From the NCBI RefSeq assembly GCF_021474405.1, contig NZ_JAKEIO010000045.1, positions 1 to 52,098 of the forward strand: a DNA stretch of 52,098 nt. The letters run 5' to 3'. The stretch comes from [Streptosporangium] indianense (GTDB lineage Bacteria > Actinomycetota > Actinomycetes > Streptomycetales > Streptomycetaceae). Each line of letters starts with the position of its first letter. The stretch's first letter is position 1. Shown one piece after another: positions 1 to 8,038 of this stretch. The position numbers and the translations under genes are program-made. The notes below the pieces were generated by a model. That model made no database searches. It had not been told where the DNA came from and saw only the letters and a list, made by a program, of their open reading frames with translations.

Positions 1-10
1 GTCCCCCCGC

Positions 11-745
11 ATGACCCCACCCCACCGCACCCGCCTCACCTTCCACGGCCCCCTCTCCGCACCCCGCGCCGACGCCCTCGTGCAGCGCCTCACCCGCCAC
101 CACCCCACCACGGTCCTGGACATCGGCTGCGGCTCGGGCGAACTGATGCTCCGCGTCCTGGCCGCCACCCCGGAGGCGACCGGCACCGGCATCGACCTGG
201 ACACCGACGACCTGGCGCGAGGACGCACGGCCGCCGCGGACCGCGGCCTCGCGTCCCGGGCCCGGTTCCTGGAGGAGTCCGCCACCGGCACCACCCGCGG
301 CCCCGCCGACCTCGTCCTGTGTGTGGGATCGAGCCAGGCCCTCGGCGACCGGCTCCCCGACGCCCTGGCCGAGCTCCGCCGTCTCGTCACCGCCCACGGC
401 CGCGTCCTGCTCGGCGAGGGCTTCTGGGAACGCACCCCGACCCCCGGCGAACTGACCCGCATGTGGCCGGACGCGGCCCTCACCGACCACCCCGACCTCG
501 CGACGCTCATCGGGATGACCGTCGACGCCGGTTTCCGGCCCGAGTGGACCGAGACCGCGAGCCTCGACGAATGGGAGGCGTTCGAGTCGGGGTACCTCGC
601 GGACACCGAGGTGTGGCTCGCCGAGCACCCCCGTCACCCCCTGGCGGAGGAGACCCGGCAGCGCGTCGACCGGCACCGCGCCCGGTGGCTCACCTACCGC
701 GGCGTCCTCGGCCTCGCGTACCTCACCCTCGTACCGACCGCCTGA
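11..745 (+). CDS. SAM-dependent class I methyltransferase
   Basis: 244-residue protein with a Rossmann-type SAM-binding motif near the N-terminus (VLDIGCGSGEL, about residues 36-46), an acidic strand-2 end (GIDLD, about 60) and a motif-IV-like ADLVLCVGSS. This is typical of small soluble class I methyltransferases; the substrate cannot be read from sequence. The ATG at 11 is the first in frame, but the frame is open to the window edge, so the true start may lie outside. It converges with the MFS gene, leaving only 6 bases between the stop codons. Confidence 0.75.
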   Translation: MTPPHRTRLTFHGPLSAPRADALVQRLTRHHPTTVLDIGCGSGELMLRVLAATPEATGTGIDLDTDDLARGRTAAADRGLASRARFLEESATGTTRGPADLVLCVGSSQALGDRLPDALAELRRLVTAHGRVLLGEGFWERTPTPGELTRMWPDAALTDHPDLATLIGMTVDAGFRPEWTETASLDEWEAFESGYLADTEVWLAEHPRHPLAEETRQRVDRHRARWLTYRGVLGLAYLTLVPTA

Positions 746-751
746 CGGACG

Positions 752-2047
752 TCACGCCGGCACGTGCACCGTCTCCACCCGGCTGGCCACCAGCCGCTCC
801 CGCTCCCGCCGCTGCGCCCGCTTGCGCAGCCGCAGGATCTGGGAGACCCCGAGCGCCTGGAGCACGAACACCGCCGAGAAGGCCAGGGACCAGTCGTCGC
901 CGGTGGCGTCCAGGAGCACGCCGATCGCGAACAGCGTCGTCATGGAGGCGATGAAGCCGCCCATGTTGGTGATGCCGGAGGCGGTGCCCTGCCGCTCGGG
1001 CGGGTTGGCCGGGCGGGCGAAGTCGAAGCCGATCATCGACGCCGGCCCGCACGCCCCGAGCACCGTGCACAGCACGATCAGCAGCCACATCGGGGCGTGC
1101 GGGCCCGGGTAGGCGAGCGTCGCCGCCCACAGGGCGGCCGTCGTGCCGACCGTGCCGAGCGCGAGCGGCAGCCGGGCCCCGTGGTGCCGGGCGACGATCT
1201 GGCCGTAGACCAGGCCGACCACCATGTTCGACAGGACGACGAGGGTGAGGAGTTCACCGGCGACCGCCCGCGACAGCCCCTGCGCCTCGACGAGGAACGG
1301 CAGGCCCCACAGCAGCAGGAACACCATCGCCGGGAACTGGGTGGTGAAGTGCACCCAGAGGCCCAGCCGGGTCCCGGGCTCCCGCCAGGAGGCTGCGATC
1401 TGCCGCCGTACGTAGGCCGCGCCCTGGTGCGGCAGGGGCTCCGGCTCGTGGCCCTCCGGGTGGTCCTTGAGGAACAGCAGCACCAGGACCAGCACCACGG
1501 CCCCGGCCGCCGCGCTGCCCGCGAACGCCGCCGTCCAGCCGACGCCGTGCAGCAGCCGGGCCAGGACGAGCGTGGAGACGAGGTTGCCCGCCATGCCGAT
1601 CAGTCCCGCGAACTGGGCGACCAGCGGCCCGCGCCGCGCCGGGAACCAGCGGCTGCCCAGGCGCAGCACGCTGATGAACGTCAGCGCGTCACCGCAGCCC
1701 AGCAGCGCCCGGGAGGCGAGCGCCATGCCGTACGACGGGGAGAAGGCGAAGCCCAGCTGCCCGGCGGTGAACAGCACCGCGCCGAGCGTCAGCACCTTCT
1801 TGGTGCCGAGCCGGTCGACCAGCAGGCCGACGGGGATCTGCATGCCCGCGTAGACCAGCAGCTGGAGGATGGAGAAGGTCGACAGGGCCGAGGCGTTGAC
1901 GTGGAAGCGGTCGGCGGCGTCGAGGCCGGCCACGCCCAGGGACGTGCGGAAGATGACCGCGACGAAGTAGACCGAGACGCCCGTGCCCCACACGGCCAGG
2001 GCGCGGCGGCCGCCCGGCGGGTCGCCGGGTATCGAGACGGCGCTCAT
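752..2047 (-). CDS. MFS transporter
   Basis: 431 residues with about 12 hydrophobic segments and the MFS motif-A-like loop GLLVDRLGTKKVL after TM2. The N-terminal half carries FRTSLGVAGLDAADRF, typical of nitrate/sugar-phosphate-like MFS members. It follows the gntR gene with an ATGA overlap, so the two form one transcript and the GntR protein probably controls this transporter. Substrate unknown. The C-terminus is basic and cytoplasmic (RKRAQRRERER). Confidence 0.85.
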   Translation of the reverse strand: MSAVSIPGDPPGGRRALAVWGTGVSVYFVAVIFRTSLGVAGLDAADRFHVNASALSTFSILQLLVYAGMQIPVGLLVDRLGTKKVLTLGAVLFTAGQLGFAFSPSYGMALASRALLGCGDALTFISVLRLGSRWFPARRGPLVAQFAGLIGMAGNLVSTLVLARLLHGVGWTAAFAGSAAAGAVVLVLVLLFLKDHPEGHEPEPLPHQGAAYVRRQIAASWREPGTRLGLWVHFTTQFPAMVFLLLWGLPFLVEAQGLSRAVAGELLTLVVLSNMVVGLVYGQIVARHHGARLPLALGTVGTTAALWAATLAYPGPHAPMWLLIVLCTVLGACGPASMIGFDFARPANPPERQGTASGITNMGGFIASMTTLFAIGVLLDATGDDWSLAFSAVFVLQALGVSQILRLRKRAQRRERERLVASRVETVHVPA

Positions 2048-2694
2048 CGGACCTCCCCCCGGGCCAGGTGAGAGAACCAGCCGATGTGGCGGTGGACGAG
2101 GCCGACGGCCGTCTCCGCGTCACCGGAGCGCAGCGCGTCGAGGATCTCCTCGTGCTCGGCGAGGGTCTTGGCGATGCGGTCGGGGTGGGAGTGCATGACG
2201 GCGACGCCCATGCGCAGCTGGCGGTCGCGCAGCTGGTCGTAGAGGCGGGAGAGGATCTCGTTGCCGCCGCTGCGGACGATCTCGGCGTGGAAGCAGCGGT
2301 CGGTGACGGCGGCCCCGGCGAGGTCCCCGGCGGCGGCCTGCTTCTTCTGCCGGGCCAGCAGCTCCTCCAGGCGCTCGATGAGCCCGGCCGGCGCGGGCAC
2401 GGCCTTGCGCGCCGCGTGCTCCTCGACGAGCAGCCGCGTCTCGACGACGTCGGCGATCTCCTGCGCGGAGACGGGCAGGACGAGGGCGCCCTTCTTCGGG
2501 TAGAGCCGGATGAGCCCCTCGGCCTCCAGCCGGAGCAGCGCCTCGCGGACCGGTGTGCGCGACACTCCGACGGCCTCGGCGAGCTCGCCCTCGGTGAGGA
2601 GGGTGCCGCCTTCGTAGCGGCGCTCCAGGACGCCCTGTTTGACGTGGGCGTAGACACGGTCGGCGGCGGGCGGTTGCTTCACGGCCAGGGTCAT
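2044..2694 (-). CDS. GntR-family (FadR/FCD-type) transcriptional regulator
   Basis: 216 residues. The N-terminal winged helix carries the family signature (LAEAVGVSRTPVREALLRLE, about residues 38-57). The C-terminal helical FCD domain has histidines placed as in metal-binding FCD proteins (CFHAEI, AEHEEIL, VHRHI). The ATG at 2694 is chosen because the family domain begins about 10 residues later; the frame extends upstream without homologous sequence. It is the first gene of the gntR-MFS operon. An ATACAA/TTGTAT pair (2708-2713 and 2750-2755) upstream could be part of its autoregulatory site. Confidence 0.88.
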   Translation of the reverse strand: MTLAVKQPPAADRVYAHVKQGVLERRYEGGTLLTEGELAEAVGVSRTPVREALLRLEAEGLIRLYPKKGALVLPVSAQEIADVVETRLLVEEHAARKAVPAPAGLIERLEELLARQKKQAAAGDLAGAAVTDRCFHAEIVRSGGNEILSRLYDQLRDRQLRMGVAVMHSHPDRIAKTLAEHEEILDALRSGDAETAVGLVHRHIGWFSHLARGEVR

Positions 2695-2830
2695 GCGGAC
2701 AGCATAGATACAACAGGTACGCATGAAGAGATACGTCCAGTATGCGGACTTGTATGTCACACATCCGTGGCAAAGCGGGGGTCCCCCTCGGCAACAGCAC
2801 AACCACGTGTGCTAGTTACGAGTCAGACAC

Positions 2831-3802
2831 ATGCGGCCCCCTTCCCCTCGTCCTCAACTCGGCCGCATCGTTGGGGCATTCGACGCAATCGGGGTACTTG
2901 ACTTGATAACCGGCATTAAGGGCACCCGTCTCCGCAGAGCCGCGGCCGTCGCCGTGACCACCGGCGCCATGCTCGCGACCGGTGCCCTCACCGTCGCGCC
3001 GGCGCAGGCCGCCTCGGCGCCCTCCATCGCCGCCAAGGGCGGCTACGTGATGAACAACGCGACCGGCAAGTCGCTGTACACCAAGGCGGCCGACACCCGG
3101 CGCTCGACGGGCTCGACCACCAAGATCATGACCGCCCTGGTGGTGCTGAAGCAGTCGAACCTGAACATGGACAGCAAGGTCACGATCCAGAAGGCGTACA
3201 GCGACTACATCGTCGACAACAACTACGCGTCCAACGCGAAGCTGATCGTCGGCGACAAGGTCACCGTCCGTCAGCTGCTGTACGGGCTGATGCTGCCGTC
3301 CGGCTGCGACGCGGCGTACGCGCTCGCCGACAAGTTCGGTTCGGGCTCGACCCGTTCGGCGCGCGTGAAGTCGTTCATCGGCAAGATGAACACCACCGCC
3401 AAGAACCTGGGTCTGAAGAACACCCACTTCGACTCGTTCGACGGCATCGGCCACGGCGCCAACTACTCCACGCCGCGCGACCTGACCAAGCTCGCCAGCG
3501 CGGCGATGAAGAACTCCACGTTCCGCACGGTCGTCAAGACCAAGAAGTACACGGCGAAGACGACCACCAAGTCCGGCGGCACGCGGACGATGGCGCCGTG
3601 GGAGAACACCAACCCGCTGCTCGGCAGCTACTCCGGCGCGATCGGCGTGAAGACCGGTTCCGGCCCGGAGGCGAAGTACTGCCTGGTCTTCGCCGCCACC
3701 CGCAGCGGCAAGACCGTCATCGGCACCGTCCTCGCCTCGACCGGCCTGGACGCCCGCAAGGCGGACGCCACGAAGCTGCTCAACTACGGCTTCACCCAGT
3801 AG
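2831..3802 (+). CDS. D-alanyl-D-alanine carboxypeptidase, peptidase family S11
   Basis: Secreted penicillin-binding-type enzyme that trims the terminal D-Ala from peptidoglycan stem peptides. Numbered from 2831, the catalytic tetrad is STTK (95-98), the second motif reads SGC (157-159) where most S11 enzymes have SGN, and the third is KTG (274-276). A signal peptide ends near AQA-AS at 60. The ATG at 2831 has no good ribosome site and gives an unusually long leader. An in-frame TTG at 2903 behind GGGG would give a normal signal peptide of about 36 residues and may be the true start. A strong terminator follows at 3810-3852. Confidence 0.88.
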   Translation: MRPPSPRPQLGRIVGAFDAIGVLDLITGIKGTRLRRAAAVAVTTGAMLATGALTVAPAQAASAPSIAAKGGYVMNNATGKSLYTKAADTRRSTGSTTKIMTALVVLKQSNLNMDSKVTIQKAYSDYIVDNNYASNAKLIVGDKVTVRQLLYGLMLPSGCDAAYALADKFGSGSTRSARVKSFIGKMNTTAKNLGLKNTHFDSFDGIGHGANYSTPRDLTKLASAAMKNSTFRTVVKTKKYTAKTTTKSGGTRTMAPWENTNPLLGSYSGAIGVKTGSGPEAKYCLVFAATRSGKTVIGTVLASTGLDARKADATKLLNYGFTQ

Positions 3803-3809
3803 GGACCAC

Positions 3810-3852
3810 GCCGAGGGGGCCCTGTCGCACACCGCGGCGGGGCCCCCTCGGC
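3810..3852 (+). terminator. intrinsic terminator after the carboxypeptidase gene
   Basis: A 13-bp perfect inverted repeat (GCCGAGGGGGCCC against GGGCCCCCTCGGC) with a 17-base loop starts 7 bases after the stop codon. There is no U-tract, as is usual in Streptomyces. Confidence 0.8.
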
Positions 3853-3937
3853 CGTGTGCGTCCCGCTCGGGCGGGTCCGATGCGCTTCCTGTGCTCTGCG
3901 GTGCCCGCCGGCCCCCCGGCCGGCCTCCGGAAAACGC

Positions 3938-3973
3938 CGGCGGCCCCCCGCCCGGATGGGCAGGGGGCCGCCG
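3938..3973 (-). terminator. intrinsic terminator of the bkdA1-B1-C1 operon
   Basis: CGGCGGCCCCC (3938-3948) pairs perfectly with GGGGGCCGCCG (3963-3973). It sits just past the stop codon of the E2 gene on the minus strand. Confidence 0.8.
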
Positions 3974-3981
3974 CAGTCGGC

Positions 3982-5433
3982 TCACGCCCAGGTGATCAGG
4001 CGCTTCGGCTGCTCCAGGATCGCCGCCACGTCGGCCAGCACCTTCGAGCCCAGCTCGCCGTCGACCAGACGGTGGTCGAAGGACAGGGCCAGGGTGGTGA
4101 CCTGACGGGGCTTCACCTTGCCCTTGTGGACCCACGGCTGAAGCTTGATCGCACCGACCGCCAGGATCGCGGACTCGCCCGGGTTGAGGATCGGCGTGCC
4201 CGTGTCGACGCCGAAGACGCCGACGTTGGTGATCGTCACCGTGCCGCCCTGCATCGCCGCCGGGGACGTCTTGCCGTCCCGGGCCGTCGACACCAGCTCG
4301 CCCAGCGACTCGGCCAGCTGCGGCAGCGTCTTCGCGTGCGCGTCCTTGATGTTCGGCACGATCAGACCGCGCGGGGTCGCGGCCGCGATGCCCAGGTTCA
4401 CGTAGTGCTTGACCACGATCTCCTGGGCGGCCTCGTCCCAGGACGCGTTGACGTCCGGGTTGCGCTTGATGGCGACCAGCAACGCCTTGGCGATCAGCAG
4501 CAGGGGGTTCACCCGCAGGCCGGCGAACTCCTTGTCGGCCTTCAGCTCCTCGACCAGCTTCATCGTGCGCGTGACGTCGACCGTCACGAACTCGGTGACG
4601 TGCGGCGCGGTGAACGCCGAGCCGACCATCGCCGCCGCCGTCGCCTTGCGCACACCCTTGACCGGGATGCGGGTCTCCCGCGCGGTGTCGTACGACACCG
4701 CGGCCGGGGCCGCGGCGGCCGGGGCGGGCGCGACCTGCGGCTCGGGCGCCGCCGGTACGGCCGCGGCGACCGCGGCGTGCACGTCCTCGCGGGTGATGAT
4801 GCCGTCCGGGCCCGTCGGGACGACCGTCGTCAGGTCGACGCCCAGGTCCTTGGCGAGCTTGCGGACGGGCGGCTTGGCCAGCGGGCGCTCCCCGCCGGCC
4901 GGGGCAGCCGGAGCCGCCGGGGCCGGGGCGCTCGCCGCCGGGGCCGTCGGCGCGTGGCCGTTCAGCTCCGTCTGGATCGCGGTCGAGGCCTGCTGGACCG
5001 GGACCTCGGGGCCCTTGCGGGGGCGGCGGCGGGTGGACGAGGTCGCCACCCCGTAGCCCACCAGAACCGGCTGGCGACCCGGGGCCGCGGCCTTCGGCTC
5101 CTCGGCGGGCGCGGCCGCCTCGGGCTGCGCGGCGGCGGGCTGCGCGGCGGCGGGCGCGGGCGCGGCACTGCCGCCGCCGACGTCCACCGCGATGATCGCC
5201 GTGCCCACGTCGACCGTGGTGCCCTCCGGGAAGTGCAGGTCCCGGACCACCCCGTCGTAGGGGATGGGCAGCTCCACGGCCGCCTTCGCCGTCTCGACCT
5301 CGCAGACCACCTGCCCGTCGGTGACCGTGTCGCCGGGCTGGACGTACCACTTGAGGATCTCGGCCTCGGTGAGTCCCTCGCCCACGTCGGGCATCTTGAA
5401 CTCGCGCACGGACGCTTCCGTCATCGTCGTCAC
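3982..5433 (-). CDS. bkdC1: branched-chain 2-oxo acid dehydrogenase E2 component (dihydrolipoamide acyltransferase), copy 1
   Basis: 483 residues. The N-terminal lipoyl domain has the lipoylated lysine in VETAKA (Lys50). It is followed by an Ala/Pro-rich linker, a peripheral-subunit-binding domain (PPVRKLAKDLGVDL), a second linker and the catalytic acyltransferase domain ending with the active-site motif DHRLVDG. It transfers branched acyl groups to CoA, feeding branched fatty-acid and polyketide primers as well as Val/Leu/Ile catabolism. The GTG at 5433 follows GAGGAGAGG at good spacing; an ATG 9 bases later is possible. The gap from the E1 beta stop is 10 bases. The pyruvate dehydrogenase E2 family is similar, but the separate E1 alpha/E1 beta context favours the bkd type. 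Confidence 0.9.
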   Translation of the reverse strand: MTTMTEASVREFKMPDVGEGLTEAEILKWYVQPGDTVTDGQVVCEVETAKAAVELPIPYDGVVRDLHFPEGTTVDVGTAIIAVDVGGGSAAPAPAAAQPAAAQPEAAAPAEEPKAAAPGRQPVLVGYGVATSSTRRRPRKGPEVPVQQASTAIQTELNGHAPTAPAASAPAPAAPAAPAGGERPLAKPPVRKLAKDLGVDLTTVVPTGPDGIITREDVHAAVAAAVPAAPEPQVAPAPAAAAPAAVSYDTARETRIPVKGVRKATAAAMVGSAFTAPHVTEFVTVDVTRTMKLVEELKADKEFAGLRVNPLLLIAKALLVAIKRNPDVNASWDEAAQEIVVKHYVNLGIAAATPRGLIVPNIKDAHAKTLPQLAESLGELVSTARDGKTSPAAMQGGTVTITNVGVFGVDTGTPILNPGESAILAVGAIKLQPWVHKGKVKPRQVTTLALSFDHRLVDGELGSKVLADVAAILEQPKRLITWA

Positions 5434-5443
5434 GACCCTCTCC

Positions 5444-6421
5444 TCAGTACGCCAGCGAGCGGTCGACGGCGTCCAGTACCCGGTCCAGGTTCGGCAGGTA
5501 CTCCTCCTCCAGGCGGGCCGGCGGGTACGGCGCGTGGTAGCCGCCGACCCGGAGCACCGGGGCCTCCAGGTGGTAGAAGCAGCGCTCCGTGATCCGCGCG
5601 GCGATCTCCGCGCCGGAGCCGAAGAACACCGGGGCCTCGTGGACCACGACCAGACGGCGGGTCTTCTCCACCGACGCCTGGATCGAGTCGAAGTCGAGCG
5701 GGGAGACCGAGCGCAGGTCCAGGACCTCCAGGCTCTTGCCCTCCTCGGCGGCCGCGTCGGCGACCTCCTGGCAGAGCTTCACCATCGGGCCGTAGGCGGC
5801 CAGGGTGAGATCGGTGCCCTCGCGGACCACCTGGGCCTTGTGCAGCGGGCCCGGGATCGCCTCCGTGTTGACCTCGCCCTTGTCCCAGTAGCGGCGCTTG
5901 GGCTCGAAGAAGATCACCGGGTCGTCGCTCTGGATGGCCTGCTGCATCATCCAGTACGCATCCGACGCGTTCGACGGGCTGACGATCTTCAGACCGGCGA
6001 CGTGCGCGAACAGCGCCTCGGGCGACTCGGAGTGGTGCTCCACCGCGCCGATGCCGCCGCCGTAGGGGATGCGGACGACGACCGGGAGCTTGACCTTGCC
6101 CAGCGAGCGGGCGTGCATCTTCGCGAGCTGCGTGACGATCTGGTCGTACGCGGGGAAGACGAAGCCGTCGAACTGGATCTCCACCACCGGGCGGTAGCCG
6201 CGCAGGGCCAGGCCGATCGCCGTGCCGACGATGCCCGACTCGGCGAGCGGGGTGTCGATGACGCGGCTCTCGCCGAAGTCCTTCTGCAGCCCGTCCGTCA
6301 CGCGGAAGACGCCGCCGAGCTTGCCGACATCCTCGCCCATGATCAGGACCTTGGGGTCGGATTCCAGGGCGCGGCGCAGCGACTCGTTGATCGCCTTCGC
6401 GAGTGCCATCTTGTCGGCCAT
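5444..6421 (-). CDS. bkdB1: branched-chain 2-oxo acid dehydrogenase E1 component, beta subunit, copy 1
   Basis: 325 residues, the transketolase-like pyrimidine-binding subunit of the thiamine-diphosphate E1 heterotetramer. Typical signatures are VLIMGEDVGKLGG near the N-terminus and RIPYGGGIGAVEHHSESPEA in the middle. The ATG at 6421 starts one base after the E1 alpha stop (TGAGATG) and uses the run of G just upstream as ribosome site, so the two subunits are translationally coupled. A second complete set of the three genes lies at 20538-24183. Confidence 0.92.
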   Translation of the reverse strand: MADKMALAKAINESLRRALESDPKVLIMGEDVGKLGGVFRVTDGLQKDFGESRVIDTPLAESGIVGTAIGLALRGYRPVVEIQFDGFVFPAYDQIVTQLAKMHARSLGKVKLPVVVRIPYGGGIGAVEHHSESPEALFAHVAGLKIVSPSNASDAYWMMQQAIQSDDPVIFFEPKRRYWDKGEVNTEAIPGPLHKAQVVREGTDLTLAAYGPMVKLCQEVADAAAEEGKSLEVLDLRSVSPLDFDSIQASVEKTRRLVVVHEAPVFFGSGAEIAARITERCFYHLEAPVLRVGGYHAPYPPARLEEEYLPNLDRVLDAVDRSLAY

Positions 6422-6422
6422 C

Positions 6423-7613
6423 TCAGTTACCCCCCTCATCGGCGAACGACGCCTGGTACGCGGCGAACTGGGCGCGCTCCTCGTCGACGAGCGCGTGCCC
6501 GTCCGCGTAGGCGTTCTCGAAGATCGCGAAGTGGTCCGGGTCCGGCATGGCACGGACCGCCTCGCGCACTCGTCTGCCCAACGCCTCGGACTCGGTCTCC
6601 AGTTCCGCGAAGAATCCCTCGTCCGCGTGGTGTGAGGCCTCCAGATAGCGGCGCAGGCGCAGGATCGGGTCCTTGGCCTCCCAGGCCTGGCGCTCCTCGT
6701 CGCCCCGGTAGCGGGTCGGGTCGTCGGAGGTGGTGTGGGCGCCCATGCGGTAGGTGAACGCCTCGACGAGGGTCGGGCCCTCGCAGCTGCGGGCCCGCTC
6801 CAGGGCCCACCGGGTGACCGCGAGGACGCCGAGCACGTCGTTGCCGTCGACCCGCACGCCCGGGAAGCCGAAGCCCTGGGCGCGCTGGTAGATCGGCACG
6901 CGGGACTGCTTCTCGGTGGGCTCGGAGATGGCCCACTGGTTGTTCTGGCAGAAGAACACGACCGGGGCGTTGTAGACCGCGGAGAAGGTGAAGGACTCGG
7001 CCACGTCACCCTGGCTGGAGGCGCCGTCGCCGAAGTACGCGATCACCGCGCTGTCGGCGCCGTCCTTGGCGACGCCCATCGCGTAGCCGGTGGCGTGCAG
7101 CGTCTGGGAGCCGATGACGATCGTGTACAGCTGGAAGTTGTTGCTGTTGGGGTCCCAGCCGCCGTTGTTCACCCCGCGGAACATCCCGAGCAGGTTGGCC
7201 GGGTCGACCCCGCGGCACCAGGCGACGCCGTGCTCGCGGTAGGTCGGGAAGACGTAGTCGTCCTCGCGGGTGGCTCGGCCGGATCCGATCTGGGCGGCCT
7301 CCTGGCCGAGCAGCGACGCCCACAGGCCCAGCTCGCCCTGGCGCTGCAGGGAGGTGGCCTCGGCGTCGAAGCGGCGGGTGAGCACCATGTCGCGGTAGAG
7401 GCCGCGGAGCTCTTCCGGGGTGATGCCGGCGACGTACTTGTCGTACTCGGCGTTCTTGACGCGCTTGCCCTCAGGCGTCAGCAGCTGCACGAGCTGGGGC
7501 TCGGTGCCGGCGTCCTTCTTGGCGGTGGTGCGGGTGCGCTTGGTGCCGGTGGTGCCGGCCTTGCTTCCGGCGCTGCGTCGCGGTGTGCGCGCGGCAGTGC
7601 TCTCCACGGTCAC
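6423..7613 (-). CDS. bkdA1: branched-chain 2-oxo acid dehydrogenase E1 component, alpha subunit, copy 1
   Basis: 396 residues. It carries the thiamine-diphosphate/Mg motif beginning GDGASS (195-200) and ending in QNNQWA (about 223-228). It decarboxylates branched 2-oxo acids and reductively acylates the E2 lipoyl arm. The first 40 or so residues are a basic, Thr/Lys/Ala-rich, probably disordered extension absent from the paralogue at 23038. The GTG at 7613 is chosen because GGAGGAG precedes it by 5 bases; an ATG at 7640 is in frame but lacks such a site. First gene of the operon. Confidence 0.92.
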   Translation of the reverse strand: MTVESTAARTPRRSAGSKAGTTGTKRTRTTAKKDAGTEPQLVQLLTPEGKRVKNAEYDKYVAGITPEELRGLYRDMVLTRRFDAEATSLQRQGELGLWASLLGQEAAQIGSGRATREDDYVFPTYREHGVAWCRGVDPANLLGMFRGVNNGGWDPNSNNFQLYTIVIGSQTLHATGYAMGVAKDGADSAVIAYFGDGASSQGDVAESFTFSAVYNAPVVFFCQNNQWAISEPTEKQSRVPIYQRAQGFGFPGVRVDGNDVLGVLAVTRWALERARSCEGPTLVEAFTYRMGAHTTSDDPTRYRGDEERQAWEAKDPILRLRRYLEASHHADEGFFAELETESEALGRRVREAVRAMPDPDHFAIFENAYADGHALVDEERAQFAAYQASFADEGGN

Positions 7614-7665
7614 GTGTGCTCCTCCGTCGGTCCGGGCCACGGGGTTGCCGGTAGGCCTGGGGGTC

Positions 7666-7691
7666 CCCCCTTGCTCTTTTGAGCTCGGGGG
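7666..7691 (-). promoter_or_regulatory. hairpin in the bkdA1 5' leader
   Basis: Five C pair with five G, then a 2-by-2 internal loop, then GCTC pairing with GAGC around a TTTT loop. It lies 53-78 bases upstream of the chosen bkdA1 start. It could be a leader structure or one of the G/C-rich dispersed elements seen between Streptomyces genes. Confidence 0.35.
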
Positions 7692-7840
7692 AGCGGCTCA
7701 CCTGTTCTCGACCACGGGGCACGGGGTGGGTGCCGCTCGGCCGGGAACGGGCGTGACAGGTGCCCCGGCGAGCGCCCTGCAGAAAGCACGTTACCCAGTG
7801 CGCCACATTTCTGTGTAACCCCACCTGACCTGCGAGTTTG

Positions 7841-7854
7841 CTTGGATATCCAAG
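7841..7854. promoter_or_regulatory. perfect 14-bp palindrome, candidate operator for bkdA1
   Basis: CTTGGATATCCAAG is a perfect palindrome. With flanks it extends to 22 bp (7837-7858) with only the pair 7840/7855 unmatched. Its TTG-GATATC-CAA form resembles sites bound by MarR-type dimers. It is about 230 bases upstream of bkdA1. Binding protein unknown. Confidence 0.4.
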
Positions 7855-7973
7855 TAAATCGGGAAGGCGTGGAAGGGCCCTGGTCACAGCCTTGCAGGAG
7901 GCCGGAGCTACCGCACGTTAACCCGGTGACCCAGGTCACGGGAAGAGTCCTCTTTTCGGCGTACCCCGAACGA

Positions 7974-8015
7974 CACGCGCGCGTGGGCCCCGTTCCCGGG
8001 TCCCACGCGCGCGTG
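7974..8015 (-). terminator. terminator after the leftward Ser/Thr kinase gene
   Basis: CACGCGCGCGTGGG (7974-7987) pairs perfectly with CCCACGCGCGCGTG (8002-8015) around a 14-base loop, 24 bases past the kinase stop. Each arm contains CACGCGCGCGTG, itself a 12-bp palindrome. Confidence 0.75.
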
Positions 8016-8038
8016 GATCATGCCGCTGAGCTGTGGGG

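Larger units (their letters stand above)
7614..8038. other. intergenic region upstream of bkdA1
   Basis: 425 bases with no convincing gene. It holds, from left, a CCCCC...GCTC-TTTT-GAGC...GGGGG hairpin in the bkdA1 leader (7666-7691), a palindrome (7841-7854) and the terminator of the kinase gene (7974-8015). The bkdA1 promoter must lie here, but I see no clear -35/-10 pair. Confidence 0.6.

Noticed and set aside
2816..5350. 844-codon open frame on the minus strand across the carboxypeptidase gene and bkdC1
   Set aside because: Very GC-rich DNA leaves stop-free antisense frames. Its translation is Arg/Gly/Ala-rich without domains, and real genes with motifs occupy the same DNA.
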